From assembly GCA_029339195.1 (NCBI GenBank), contig JAPTJF010000123.1, positions 62,001 through 126,000 of the forward strand: a stretch of 64,000 nucleotides of DNA, written 5' to 3'. This DNA comes from Micractinium sp. NFX-FRZ. Taxonomy: Eukaryota > Chlorophyta > Trebouxiophyceae > Chlorellales > Chlorellaceae. How positions within the stretch are numbered: the stretch's first letter is position 1; every line of letters begins with the position of its first letter. The notes under the pieces were generated by a model. The model did not search any database, was not told the origin of the DNA, and saw only the letters and a list, made by a program, of their open reading frames with translations. Position numbers and translations under genes: made by a program. Shown one piece after another: positions 34,122 to 45,598 of the stretch.

Positions 34122-36142
34122 TCACTGCCAGCGCCCATCGCCCCTGCCGCCCGGCGCGAGATCCAGTGAGGTAATCATCGTCTGGGCAGCAGCGCCATAC
34201 AGCCCTGCCTGCAGCAGCATTCGCAGGCGGCTCTCCTGCAGGGCAGGGCAGGGCAGGGCACGTGACGAATTCAGGCAAGGCATGCACCGGGCAAGCATCC
34301 TCTGGACGGGAAGCACACAAGGGCGCAAGGTGGCCCCCCGCCATCCTTGGTGTGCAGCGCCCGCACCCTCTCTTGCCACTTTTACCCGAATGGCTTGCAG
34401 CTGCGGAGTCTGCAGGTCCATGAGGGTCATGAAGGAGGCGGCCAGTTCGGGAGTGAGGCCGGCAGCGGCGCCGGCAGGCGTGGTTGCTGCCTGCAGCAGC
34501 AGGGTGAGCAGGTCCGGTCCCTGGGGCTCTGGCTGCTGTGCCTGCTGAGCGGGCGGTGGCTGCTGAGCTGGCGGTGGCTGCTGAGCTGGCTGTGGCTGCT
34601 GAGCTGGCGGTGGCTGCTGACCTGGCCACCGCAGCGGCAGCAGCGCCTGCGGGACCAGCGGCTGTTGGTCAGGCAGCTGTTGAGGCTGTGCTGCCGGCCT
34701 TGGAGGGAGCGGCTGCTGCTGATTTTGCACAGGCAGCACTGGAGGCTGCTCCTGCTGCTGGTGTTGTTGTGGCTGCTGCTGCTGCTGCGAGGCTGCAACG
34801 TCTGGCCCGATGCTGCCTGCAACTGCAGCAACGGCACCAGAGCCTGCCGGGCCTGCTGCGGGTCTGCCTCCTGCTGCCGGGCTGCATGAGGCACCGTTGC
34901 TGCGTCCGCCTGCCTGCTGCGGCTGCTGCTGCTGGATTGGCTGCTCAGGCGGGGGATCCAAGCGCTGCTTTTTGGCTGGCGGCTGGGGGGTCTCAGGAAG
35001 GCTGCCACCCCTGGGCTGCTCTCCCTGCCGCTTCCAAGAGGCGCTGCCCGCCCTCTGGTGCAGGCCTTCCCCCTGTACCTGCACCTGCTCCTCACCCGTG
35101 CCTGGCACCTCCTCCTGCTGCTCAGGTGAGGCCTGCTGCATTGCTACAGCTGTTGCCACGCCACCAGCCTCGCCAGCACCGGCGGGCTGGCGAGCCGCAG
35201 CGGCAGCCAGAGCTGAAGCTTGAAGCATCTGCTGCTGCTGGGCCTGCTGCGCCTGCGCCCACTGCTGCGCATGCTGCCATTGAAACAGCCGCTGCGCTTG
35301 CTGCACCTGCCATGCCACAGGCAGGGGCGCAAGCATCATGCAACCCTGCAAGCCCACCGTTGCCGGCTGCTGCTGCTGCTGCTGCACCTGCTGCGCCTGC
35401 TGCTGCTGTGCCTGCTGCAGATGCACCTGCTGCGCCTGCTGCTGCTGTGCCTGCTGCGGATGCACCTGCTGCGCCTGCTGCTGTGCCTGCTGCTGCTTCC
35501 TGAGCATTGTTCGCACGCGGTCATAGCACGGCTCACAGTACCACGCTTCCTTTGTGACAGGGTGGCGGCACCACTTCCCCCTGCGTGGGTGTGTCGTACC
35601 GCACTGGCGACACCGCCTCTGCTCCCCCTCCCTCTCCTCCCCCTGCAGCTGCCTCTGCTGCGGCTGCTGCTGCGACCTCTGCTGCATCTGCTGCTGCCAT
35701 CTCTGCTGCATCTGCTGCTGTTCCTGCTTCCTGATCTCCCTGCGGCTGCGGTCAAAGCAGGGCTCGCAGTACCACTCCACCTTGGTGACAGGGTGGCGGC
35801 ACCACCTTCGCGTATTATGGCCGCCGCACTCCAGGCATGCACGCCGCTCCTCAGATGCCCGCTGCCCCGACGGCCCGCCTGACTGCATGCCTGACTGCTG
35901 CCCTGACTCTTCGTCTCCCCACTGCTCATCATCTTCCTCCTGCCGGCCAGACTGCTCAGGGCTGGAGACGTCGCTGGGCTGCTCCTCTGATAGCATGCCA
36001 GACAAACTGCTGCTGCTGCTCAGCTCCGGCAGCTCTCCATGGTTGTGCATGTAGTCACGGCACCGCCGGCACAGCCGCTCTCGGGTGGCAGGGTGCCGCC
36101 GCCACTCGCTGGTGTGGTCGGTGCCGCAGTGAGAGCACACCA

Positions 36143-36197
<55 letters not shown>

Positions 36198-39100
36198 CCT
36201 GAGTGCCCACGCAATGCGGTTGCAGCATTGCACGCAGCACCACTCAGCCTTGGTGACTGGGTGGCGCCGCCATTCCCTGCGCGTCTCATGGCTGCCGCAC
36301 TCCAGGCACCGCCGCTGCGGCTTCCCCGCCGGCTGGGCCGCCTCATCTGCTGTTGGCTGCTCACCTGGCTGCTCATCTGGCTGCTCATCTGACTGCTCAT
36401 CTGGCTGCTCATCTGAAGAGCTGCTGCTGAGCTCAGGCAGCTCTCCGTGGGCGTCAATGTGCCTGCGGCACCGGCGGCACAGCCGGGCGTGGGTGTCGGG
36501 GTGTCGCCGCCACTCGCTGGTGTCGTGTGCGCCGCAGTGGGAGCACGCTCGCTGCTCAGGCTCCTGCTGTGGGTCGCTGGCCGTGTCCTTGGTCTGCTGC
36601 TGGCGTGCCTGCTGCCGCGGCCGCTGCTGGCGCAGAGAATGCCGCAGCTGGTGCTGTTCCCCCTCCTCCTCCTCCTCCTCCTCCTCCTCCTCCTCCTCTT
36701 CCGTGTCCTCTTCCTCCTCCTCTTCACTCTCGCTCCCCCCGTCCTCCTCGTCATGCTCCTGCTGCTGCTGCTGCTGCTTGAGCTGCCGGCGAATGCGGTC
36801 GCTGCACCGCTCACAGTACCACTCCTCCCTGGTGGCTGGGTGGCGGCACCACCTCCTGCCCGGTTTGAAGGCGTGGCACTGAAGGCACTGCCGCCGCTGC
36901 TGAGCAGCAGGTGGCACCGCCTCCCCGACCGCCTCCTCCTTCTCCTCCTCCTGCTCCTGCCTCTCGCTTCCCCCCTCCTCCTGCTCCTGCCCCTCGCTTC
37001 CTCCTTCCTCTTCCTCCTCCTCCTCCTCCTGCATCTCGCTTCCTCCCTCCTCCTCCTCCTCCTCCTCGTCTTGCCCCTCGCCTCCTTCCTCCTCCTCCTC
37101 CTCCTCCTGCCCCTCGCTGCCTCCCTCCCCTGCCTCCTCCTCCTCTTCTCCTGCGGCTGCCTCGTCCTGCAGACATAGTTTGTGAGTCACCACGGCCACC
37201 ACCTGTGAGTCAACTGAGCGCTATAGGTGCGGTGGTGCCGCGAGAAATACGAGCCTTGCGTCTTCATGGGAGATATGTGTTGCCAATGGACTCCCTCCCT
37301 GGCCGGCACCAACAACGGCAGCCCAGAACAGCCCAGCCCTGCCCCAACCGCCTGCCCGCTTCAGCCCGCCATACCTGGCCGGTGGCCCTTGTGAGCCCCT
37401 GCTGCCGAGGAGACCGCCGCGCCGGCGCTCTTGGCGGCGAGGGAGGCTTGGGGCCCTGCCGTGGCGCTGCCGGGGGTGCAGGCTTCTTGTGCAGGTAGAG
37501 GTCGCCCAGCCCCAGGGAGCACGCCACCTGCCGCAACGTAGGCCAGGAAGGGAGAGTGAAACTTGAAGAAGTAAGCAGCTGGGCAATCAGAGGTTGGGCA
37601 GTGCCGAGGGAACACCTGGACGTGCATCCACACCACCACAACCACATATCCCTTGTGCTGCTTGCAGTGCAGCACAGCAGGCCTATTGGCGGCCTCTTGG
37701 AGGGCGCAACTTCAGGCAGCAGTGGCGTCATCACACCTGCTGGTTGTGCCGGATGCGCTCCGCACGCTGCAGCTCGTACGGGGTCAGGGCGCTGCCGCCC
37801 GCGGTTGCTGCGGGGGCCTGGGGGCTGCCGCCCCTGCAAAAAACACGGCCAAGCGCGCTGCCGCTGCCGGGCCCGCTCCCGTCGCCTGATGACATGTCCC
37901 TGCTGCCTCCGTTGCTGCACCCCGCTGGCGAGGCCCCTCCCTCCTCTCCCTCCAAGTCTCCCTCCTCCTCCTCTGCTGCCTCCTGCTTCACCGCTACCTG
38001 AAGCCTCTGCTGCAGAACCTGCTGCCTGCTGCCCCGCCCCTGCTCCTCCCCATCCGCCTCCTCAACCTCGCCATCAGAGCACAGGTCAATGAAGTCTGAC
38101 CCTACCTGAGCCTGGTGAGAAGCTGAGGCCGGGGCGCCGCCCCAGGCACCGCCAGAGGGTGCCAGGGACGCCCCACCCTGTTTGCCAGGGCTGCCTGCTG
38201 GTGCCCACGGCTCGCCGCCCTGCTTGCCGCCAGCTGTCACCGCCGGGGTGCTGGCCTGCCCGCCGCCAGCTGTCGCCACTCTTCTGGCACTCTTGGCACC
38301 TCCCGTGATGCGACGCAGCAGCACCGCCTCCAGCCTTGCCAGCCTGTCGGCTTGAGCTGCTGGCCCGTCAGTCAATGTAGCAGCTCCAGCTGCTGCTGCT
38401 GCTGCTGCTGCTCCTGCTGCTGCTGCCGCTGAGGCTGCCGAAGGTCGTGCTGGACTGGTGGCTCCTTCCGCTGCCGGCGCTGCCACGGCCTGCGGGGGCC
38501 GGAGTTTCCGTCTGAGAAAGCTGGCGCACTTGCGCTGCAGGGAACGAGCCAGCCATTCTAACATCCACGGGCTGTGCATCTGGGCAGGCCAAACCCCTGG
38601 CTGCAGAGCTGCCAGCACAGCAGTGCCTCTGGACTTCTGTGCTGCCTCTCGACGCTCACACCAGCTCAACCCACCCAGCTGCGCCACAGGACCGACCTGA
38701 GTAGCCGTCGCAGCCCAGCCAATCAACCAATGCCAGCCTCAACCCAACCACGGTCAGTTAGTCAAGCACAGGACATGTCAGCATCACCTGGCTGTTGGGC
38801 GCAGGGAGGCCCCGCTGGTGAGCTGGCTGCTCGGCAGGCGCTGGCAAAGCCGGCGTGGAGGGCGTGCAGGCGGGCTGCTGCACTGCCGAGGGAGGGCCCG
38901 TCTTGTGGCGGGACCCAGCCAGCCCGTGCAGGGCCAGGAACTGTGGGGAAGGCTGGCAGGTTGCGAGCGAGGGGGAGAGGCAAGGCAGCAGCCGTTAGCA
39001 ACCAGCAAACATGAGTATAGGCGAACAGCTGCCTCCAGCTGTGCTATTGTATCATTCTCATCCACTTCCGCTTGCCTGCCCAGACGGTGCAGAGCACAGC

Positions 39101-39663
39101 AAGATTGACGCGAGCCATGCAGCAGTGTGGCGTCCCACCTGCCGGTTGCGCTGAGCCTGCTCCGCATTCCTGCAGCCACTGATGGCGCTGCCGCCCCCGC
39201 CTGCTGCCTGCGTGCTCGCAGTAAGGAGCCCAGGCGCAGCACTGCCCAGGGCGCTGCCTGCTTGCCCTCCTTCCAGCAGACTTCCATGCCGCTGCGGCGG
39301 CTGCTGCGGCTGCTGCTGCGGGGGCGGAGGCCGGCTTGCTAGAGAGGGGAGAGAGGGTTGCATCCCGTTGCCAGCGCCAGCACTGTTTCCCTGCTGCTGC
39401 GAGAGTGCTGCTGATGGTGACAACGTGCGTTGCTGCTGGGGAGGCTGCATGCCCATGCCGCTCCCCTGCTGCGGCCTGCCTCCGTCGGCCGCCACGCCCG
39501 CCGCGGTGCCGCCCACGCTGCCGGTGCCAGAGCTAAGGTTGACACTGCCTGGGGCCTTCGGCTCTCCTGGTAACAGCGGCCTCCATGCCACAGGGCGAGA
39601 GATCTGCTGCCGAGGCTGCTGCTGCTCTGGGGTGGCTCCCGAGGGCTGCTGCGACTCCTGCAT
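34122..39663 (-). CDS. gene B: protein with six alternating GATA-like zinc fingers
   Basis: Exons 39663-39139, 38940-38788, 38534-37737, 37527-37375, 37166-34386 and 34235-34122, all in phase 0, give about 1507 aa. The large exon has six fingers of the same two kinds as gene A (for example CSHCGAHDTSEWRRHPDT and WRRHPVTKAEWCCVQCC), separated by acidic Glu tracts and Gln runs. Upstream lie DFIDLCSDGE and AVKQEA, words also present in gene C. The two 153-nt exons each follow a helix of similar pattern (RNAEQAQRNRQ; LQRAERIRHNQQ) and begin with a Leu/Gly block. The C-terminal box LLTLLLQAATTPAG to QLQAIR, then ESRLRMLLQAGLY, matches gene A. The upstream four exons could be a separate gene; continuous phase favours one. 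The final intron (34236-34385) is 150 nt and has no stop. Confidence 0.65.
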
Positions 39664-40125
39664 GGCCGCCACCCCTTGCCCAAGGGCGCGATGCAGACCT
39701 CGGACACTCGTCTGCTGCAGGTCCGGTGAGTACCAAGACAACAGACTGTGTGGGAAGGTGACAAGGACGCCCAGTCTCTTTCATTGGAAACCTCCTTGCT
39801 GATGTACCATCCTTAGCCTGCTTTCGAAAGCTTCACACCGTTGGAGTGTGTACAGAGTCCTCTGCGTTGAAGAAGCCCACTGGCGCACTGCTGGTGCGTG
39901 CCGCTGCAGTGGGCTTGCCTGGTAACTACCCTTACCACGACTCAGGCTTACATTGCAAAGCCTTGTTGTGGGCAGTGATGAGAGAGAACAGAATTAAGAG
40001 GAGAATGGAGGAGTGTGAGGTCCCAAGTGCTGTCAGTTGCTAGCCCCCCGGTGATCGGTTAGGTCAGTTGGTGGAATGAGTCGTCCTATCGGTACAAGGC
40101 ACCGGAGCGGGTCCCTGTCAGCGCC
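39664..40125. other. gap between gene B and the coiled-coil gene
   Basis: 462 bp between two co-oriented minus-strand genes. A minus-strand TGTAA (plus TTACA 39948-39952) probably ends the coiled-coil transcript. Confidence 0.4.
39948..39952 (-). terminator. poly(A) signal of the coiled-coil gene
   Basis: Minus-strand TGTAA about 175 nt past the TGA at 40126. Confidence 0.45.
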
Positions 40126-43100
40126 TCACAGATGGCTGCCGTCGCTCATGCGCTGGCTGCTGATGTTACTGGTGGTACCCATGCGCGCGGCCTTGGCCGC
40201 CGCCCCAAACATGGCGTGGGCGGGCACCGCATCCCCGGGCAGGCGGAAGGTGGAGGAGACGGACAGCAGCTTGCGCTTGCCCGGCTGCGGTGCAGGCGCG
40301 GTGGCACCGCCGGTGACGCTGCAGGGCAGACTGAGGAGGCAGTGCTTAGCTCAGGTGTGAGGTCCCAGCCATGCAATGGCACGCGTGCATAGCTGCACAT
40401 CCAGCGCACTACAAATTGGCCTGCTGCAGCTTCTACCCCCATGCCCAGTGCAGTTCCTCTCCCCCATCGCCCCTCTTGCCGAGTGTTGCTGTCAAGGGCT
40501 CCTGCTTACCCAGCTGAGCGCACGGCGATGGCCTTCTGCAGCTGCGCTGTGATGGGCATGTGGGACAGGTCCTGCCGCTGCGCCGCCGCCCCCAGCACCC
40601 TGCAGAGTGGAGCACACAGCAGAGCACAGCGATGCAAGAGGTGAGACTCACCAGCAGGAGAGCTTCACAGCGCTGCACGGCTGCAGAACTACTTGCGCCT
40701 TGTGGACCCATGCCCTGCCACCGGTCCTGCTCCCTGTTTCTCACCGATCGTTGAGCGAGGCCAGCGGGCGCTGCTCCATGCGTGATGCGGGCGCCGCCGG
40801 CACAGCCGCCGTGGCCGCCTTGGCCTCTGCCGCCGGCACAGCTGCCTTTGCCGCCTTAGCCTGTGCTGCCGGCACAGCCACCTTGGCTGCCCTGGCCTCT
40901 GTCGGCGGCTGAGCTGGCGCCTTGGCTGTCTTGACCTCTGCTGCCATCCGCTGGCCGTGCATCTGTGCAGCTGCCGCCGACAGCAGGCTGAGCCCGCCAT
41001 TGTTCTCCTTTTGTGCTGCTGCGGCTGCCGCAGCACGTGCCTTGGCTCCAGACTTCTTGCCGCCAGCAGTGTCTCCCTGCAGCGTGTAGGCAGCAGCGGC
41101 AGGCAGGAATCAGCTTGAGACCAGGACACCGCACGTCAAACAGTCTGAGCACAATGTGCTACCAACAGCTTGCCATACACACCGCACCTGCTTGGAGGCC
41201 CCCTGCTTTGAGCGCTTGAGCGGCTGTGCGACCTGCTCGGCTTGCTGGCCCTGCACAGATGCCAAGGAAACACAATATTTGAGTTTAAAACGCACTGCTG
41301 GCCGTGCCACAGGGCAGGTGTGCACCAGCAGCTGGAGAATTCATTAGATGTGATGGGCTTGCAGCGGGCACAGGCAGACGAGCAGCCTACCTCAAACTCT
41401 GGCTCCGGCTCAATTGCCGCCTTCTTGCGCTTCTTTCCGCTGCCGCTGCCACCCTTGCCGGCAGCATCTGCTGCTGCCACCTCAGGCAGGCTGTGCTTGG
41501 CTGCGCGCTGCTGAGGCTCTGCCTCGCGCCTGCCCCCGGACTCCCCTGCCGCCTCCTCCTCCGCCTGCTGCTGTGGGCTGCCTGCCTCTGCTCCATCGCT
41601 GCCCAGCCAGTACGCCCCTGCCTGCTTGCGCTCACGCCGTGCCCGGCCGCCAGCTGCTGCAGGCTGGCCCTCGGCTGCTGCTGCTGCTGTTGCTGGCTGT
41701 TGAGCCGTCTTCTTCTTGCCCTTGCCCTTGCCGCCGCGCAGCTTGGACTCCGTGAAGTCAGGATCACCTGCTGCATTATCATCGTCATCATCCCAGCTGC
41801 TAGCGCCGCTGTCACTGGGGGCTGGTGCGGCCTGCTGACGCTGCTTGGCTGCTGCCTTTGCTGGCTCCACCGCACCCTTCTGCTGCTGCTCCTTGGCCTG
41901 GCCCGGCTTCCTGTGCACCTTCTGCTGCGCAGGGCCAGGGCCTGCTGCTGGCTGCTCCTCTGTCGCTGCAGCAGCCTCTGCCGCAGTGCCCGCCTTCTTC
42001 TTGCCAGCAGCTGCCTTCTTGGCTGCTGCCCCCTCCGGCGCTGCTGCCTGCTGTCGCTGCTGCTTGCCGCGCCCCTGGTCTGCCCCGGTGATGGCCTGCG
42101 CAGCTGCCGCTGCCGCTGATGGCTGCTGGCTTGGACCAGCAGCGCCCTGCTCGCCCGCTGCCGCCGCCGCCGCAGAGCGGTGGCGCGTGAGGAAGCCGGT
42201 GCCTGGGGTGCCCGCCAGGTCGTTTGCCAGGGAGCCCACCAGCTCCATGGTTTGCGTAACCTGCATCAGGCAGCAGATTAGGATGGCAGGGATGAGGCGC
42301 CCAGCGGAAAGCAGGTGTGTCAGCAAACATTGCCTGCCATACAGCGAGCACACTTGAACACAAGCATCAACGCTGCTGTGAGTTTGACAAACGTTCTAAG
42401 AAAGCCCAAACCCTGCCACTCTGCACACCTCGCGAGCGGGAGTGTCTGTCTGACGTGCGGTCTTCAGCTGCTGGATGAGCGAGTCTCGTGCCGTGAGACT
42501 GCGCTGCAGCCGCTCGACCTCACGCTGGACCTGTTCCGCCTTGGCGCGCTGGACCTGCACAGAGGGCCAGCGCCAATACAGGTAGCATCAGGCACACAAA
42601 GAAGCACAGCTCCTTTTGTAATACTTGGGGCCAGCACTGGTGCAGGCCCAGATGCAAGCACTCGACAGAAACAAAACGAAGCTGTGTCCAGCAGCGATGC
42701 CAGCAAGCTGCCTGATACCCCGCACCTGCGCATCGCCCTCCGCATCCACCCGCCGCTGCTTCTCCTCAAACAGCTGCTGCTGCGCCGCTGCCAGCTGCTC
42801 CTGCAGCTTGCCATCCAGCTTGGTGCTGGTCTCTTGAGCCAGCTTCTGGAGGTCCTGCAGCAGGGTAACAGGGGAACATCGGCCGAGGTGTGAGGCTCGG
42901 CTGTCGTGCGCTGACCAATCGCACCGAGGGTGGTGAACAAGGCAGGTTCGCTACACCCACTAGAGGTTACAGCATAGTAAACTTGCCGCAGGCTGCGGGA
43001 TGCCAATCCTGTGCCAGCAGTGCCCCCGCACCTGGCTGAAGTGCTGCACATCTGACTGGAAGCGCTCCTTGTCTGCCAGCAGCGCCTCCTTCTGCCGCAG

Positions 43101-44159
43101 TGTCTGTTCTGCCAGGTTGGCACGCTCCTGCATGGGGCAAGGGCAAGGCAGGGCAGCACGGTGGGCATGCAGGCACAATGAGGAGCACAGCTGGGGTGCG
43201 CCTTGAGACACTCAGGCCACTGCTTCATCCTTCACACAGCGCGCATGCTGGCAGCACGTTCACCACCGTTCCCACCCCCAAACGTGCTTGCACCCACCTG
43301 CGCAGTTGCCGCCGTCTGGTCCGCCAGCACCGCCCGTTCTTGCACCACTGCAAGCTGCTCCTGCAGCCGTGCACAGCCTGCCTGCGCCTCTGTCAGCGCC
43401 GCCTGTGCCTGGTCGCTGTTCAGCAGCGCGACTGCTGCCTGCTCGGCAATTTGTGCGTCACGCTCCGCCAGCGCCTCCTGCGCCTGCAACAGCTCTGCCT
43501 GCGCTCCCGCCAGCGCTGCGCCCTGCTCTGCGATGCGTGCTGACAGGCGCGCCGCCTTGGCGGCCAGCGCCGCTGCCGCGGCACCTGCGCCACGCATGGC
43601 GGCCGTCTCCAGCTCCACCTGCCGGCCAACCAGCGTGGCAAGGCGCCGGTAGCGCTCCACGTCCTCGTGCGCGCTGGACAGCCGCACCTTGAGCAGCGCC
43701 GTGCGCTGCCTCCAGCGGTGCAGATCCACGCGGTTCTTGGCCAGGTCCAGGTCCATGCGGGCGGCCGACACCGCCATTGCACGCTCCCTCTGCAGAAGCA
43801 GCGGGCAGGAGGTGGGTGCTTCTGGATTCAGTGCGTTACGTGATGTGTAGATGACGTCCAGCTGAGCAGGAGCAGCGAGGCTTGTAGCACCCCACCGCAA
43901 CAGCCGGCGACAGGTAGCAGGCGGCGGGGGCACCCGCCTGCCGGCCCGCGGAGCAAGCACCCACCTCGTCGGCCGCGCGCTGCAGGCGCCGTGCCTCTAG
44001 CTCGCCCTGGGTCACCGCCACGGCATGCTTCAAGCGGGTGTGCTCCAGCAACCGCGAGTCCAATTTTTCGCGCGCCTGGTGCCCCGCCAGGCGGGCGCGC
44101 AGCTCCGCAGCCTGCCTGTGATGATCAGGCGGCCGGGTAACCGCCTGGGGCTCCTCCAT
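40126..44159 (-). CDS. coiled-coil protein with basic, low-complexity C-terminal half
   Basis: Ten exons: 44159-43965, 43789-43298, 43127-43032, 42854-42726, 42554-42429, 42260-41391, 41250-41188, 41076-40745, 40599-40510 and 40318-40126 (861 aa, phases agree). Residues 1-350 form an almost continuous coiled coil (heptads around LDLAKNRVDLHRWRQRTALL, AEQTLRQKEALLADKERFQS). Then comes an Ala/Gln/Lys-rich disordered half with basic clusters (KGKGKKK, GKKRKKAA) that look like nuclear localisation signals, and a small ordered-looking C-terminal block (PLASLNDRVLGAAAQRQDLSH). This resembles structural chromosome or cytoskeletal proteins in general form, but no motor, SMC or other named domain is present, and no family was recognised. 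Confidence 0.65.
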
Positions 44160-44758
44160 CTGGCCCAGCTGCCCTCGCTGGCAGGGGCTGTCTTTGGCTG
44201 GCTTCGAGTGCCCCTGCTCACAACGGCGCCTGAGGCCTTCGTGGAGCCTGAAATCCAGCTATGTGGTGGTTGCAGCGAGAAATGTGATGGGTGACGCGGG
44301 GGGGACAGAGTCCCGACACCGCCAGGCTGTCGGTCGACGCTCTCAGAGCGGGGCAGTGGGACGGCCGTCTGCCTGGCAACATGCCCCTGCCTTCCCTCAC
44401 TCGCAGCCCGTTTCATCAGCCGAACCAGCCTTGCCACCGAACCCCACTCAGCCAATGCGCCCGTTGTTCCGACACTCCAGCACCTGCTTTGCCCCATCCC
44501 TGGGGTTGCGCCCAACCGTTGCGGTGCGTTGTAGCATTACAGGCATGGATCAGGTCACAGTTGGCGTAATGTAGCAACAGATATAGCATGAAATACGGTC
44601 GAGAAACCAGGGGGAGCAGGAAATTGAGAGGCAAGCAAGGGAGAAAGCAGCGCGGGAGCGGCTCCTAGCTGGCAGCAGCCTGGCTAGGAGCAGCAGAAAG
44701 GTAGGAAAGAGTGCGTCGTTTGTTGGCCTCGGCCCAAGGAGGCGGGCCCACACCCTGC
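44160..44758. other. gap between coiled-coil gene promoter and bL33m 3' end
   Basis: 599 bp between co-oriented minus-strand genes. It contains plus-strand TTACA at 44537-44541, the likely bL33m poly(A) signal. Confidence 0.4.
44537..44541 (-). terminator. poly(A) signal of the bL33m gene
   Basis: Minus-strand TGTAA about 220 nt past the TGA at 44759. Confidence 0.4.
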
Positions 44759-45338
44759 TCACTTCAGCTTGGTCTCTGTAAACAGCACATGCCGCTGCAC
44801 CCGCGGGTCATACCTGCAGCGGCACAGTGGGAGATGAGAAGTGAAAGTGGGAGATGAGAAGTGGAGTTGGCACCCAGCAGCAATTTGTGCTCAGCTGGAG
44901 AGCGCCGATGGCCTCAGCCATGTCCCATGCTACATTGCTGATGCTTCTCCAAGCTCAGATTCCTGCCAGAGCAGCGGCAGCTTATTGTCAGCAGCCGCAT
45001 GTGCCTCCATGCAGGCACCACAATGCGATTGGGGCACCAGCAATGGCGCCGGGGCAGCAGCCAAGCACTGCACTGGCGCCCACCCGCAAATCTTTATGCC
45101 TTAAGACAGGCGCACGGTTCATCTGTGCTGTCGTGCACAGCTGGCCGCTGCCGCCACCGTCCTCGCCGCCGCTGCCGCCACCCACAGCCCGCCGCCATGC
45201 GGCTTGCCCGGGCACTCACTTGACAAACTCCAGCTTCTTGGGCAGCTTGCGGGGATTCTTGCGGGCCACGTAGAAGTAGCCGGTGCCCGCAGTGCTGAGC
45301 AGCTTGACGAGCAGGGTCGCCGCTTTTTTCCCGGCCAT
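44759..45338 (-). CDS. mitochondrial ribosomal protein bL33m
   Basis: Exons 45338-45220 and 44813-44759 give a 57-aa protein, the normal length for L33. It is part of the mitochondrial large ribosomal subunit. The core [18 protein letters not shown], then LEFVKYDPRV and [10 protein letters not shown], match the mitochondrial type; the plastid and bacterial type with paired cysteines is not seen. No cleavable presequence is evident, as in other short L33m proteins. It is divergent from CWC27, whose start lies only 260 bp away, so the two probably share a promoter region (45339-45598). Confidence 0.9.
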
Positions 45339-45598
45339 GGCGACTGCTCCCTGGACACCGCAGACGCCCTGGAGCACTGCCACACTGCTGGCTCGCGTGG
45401 GTTTGGTCTCAGCACGCTGGCAGCCTTCTGCGGCGGTACATGATGTACGCCAGTCTCGGCCAGTGCTTGAGCGTTCATTTGGCAAGGTTTCTGATCACTG
45501 GCGCAGCTGCACTTTTCCTTGAGACGCCGCCCAGCTCCAATAGCCGCGCCTGCTGGCGGCCCTCTCTCCGTTTCGTCTCTGGCGTGAGCGGCTGAGCC

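Noticed and set aside
34538..37178. Plus-strand Leu/Ala-rich frames opposite gene B
   Set aside because: Shadows of the Gln and Glu repeat tracts on the minus strand.
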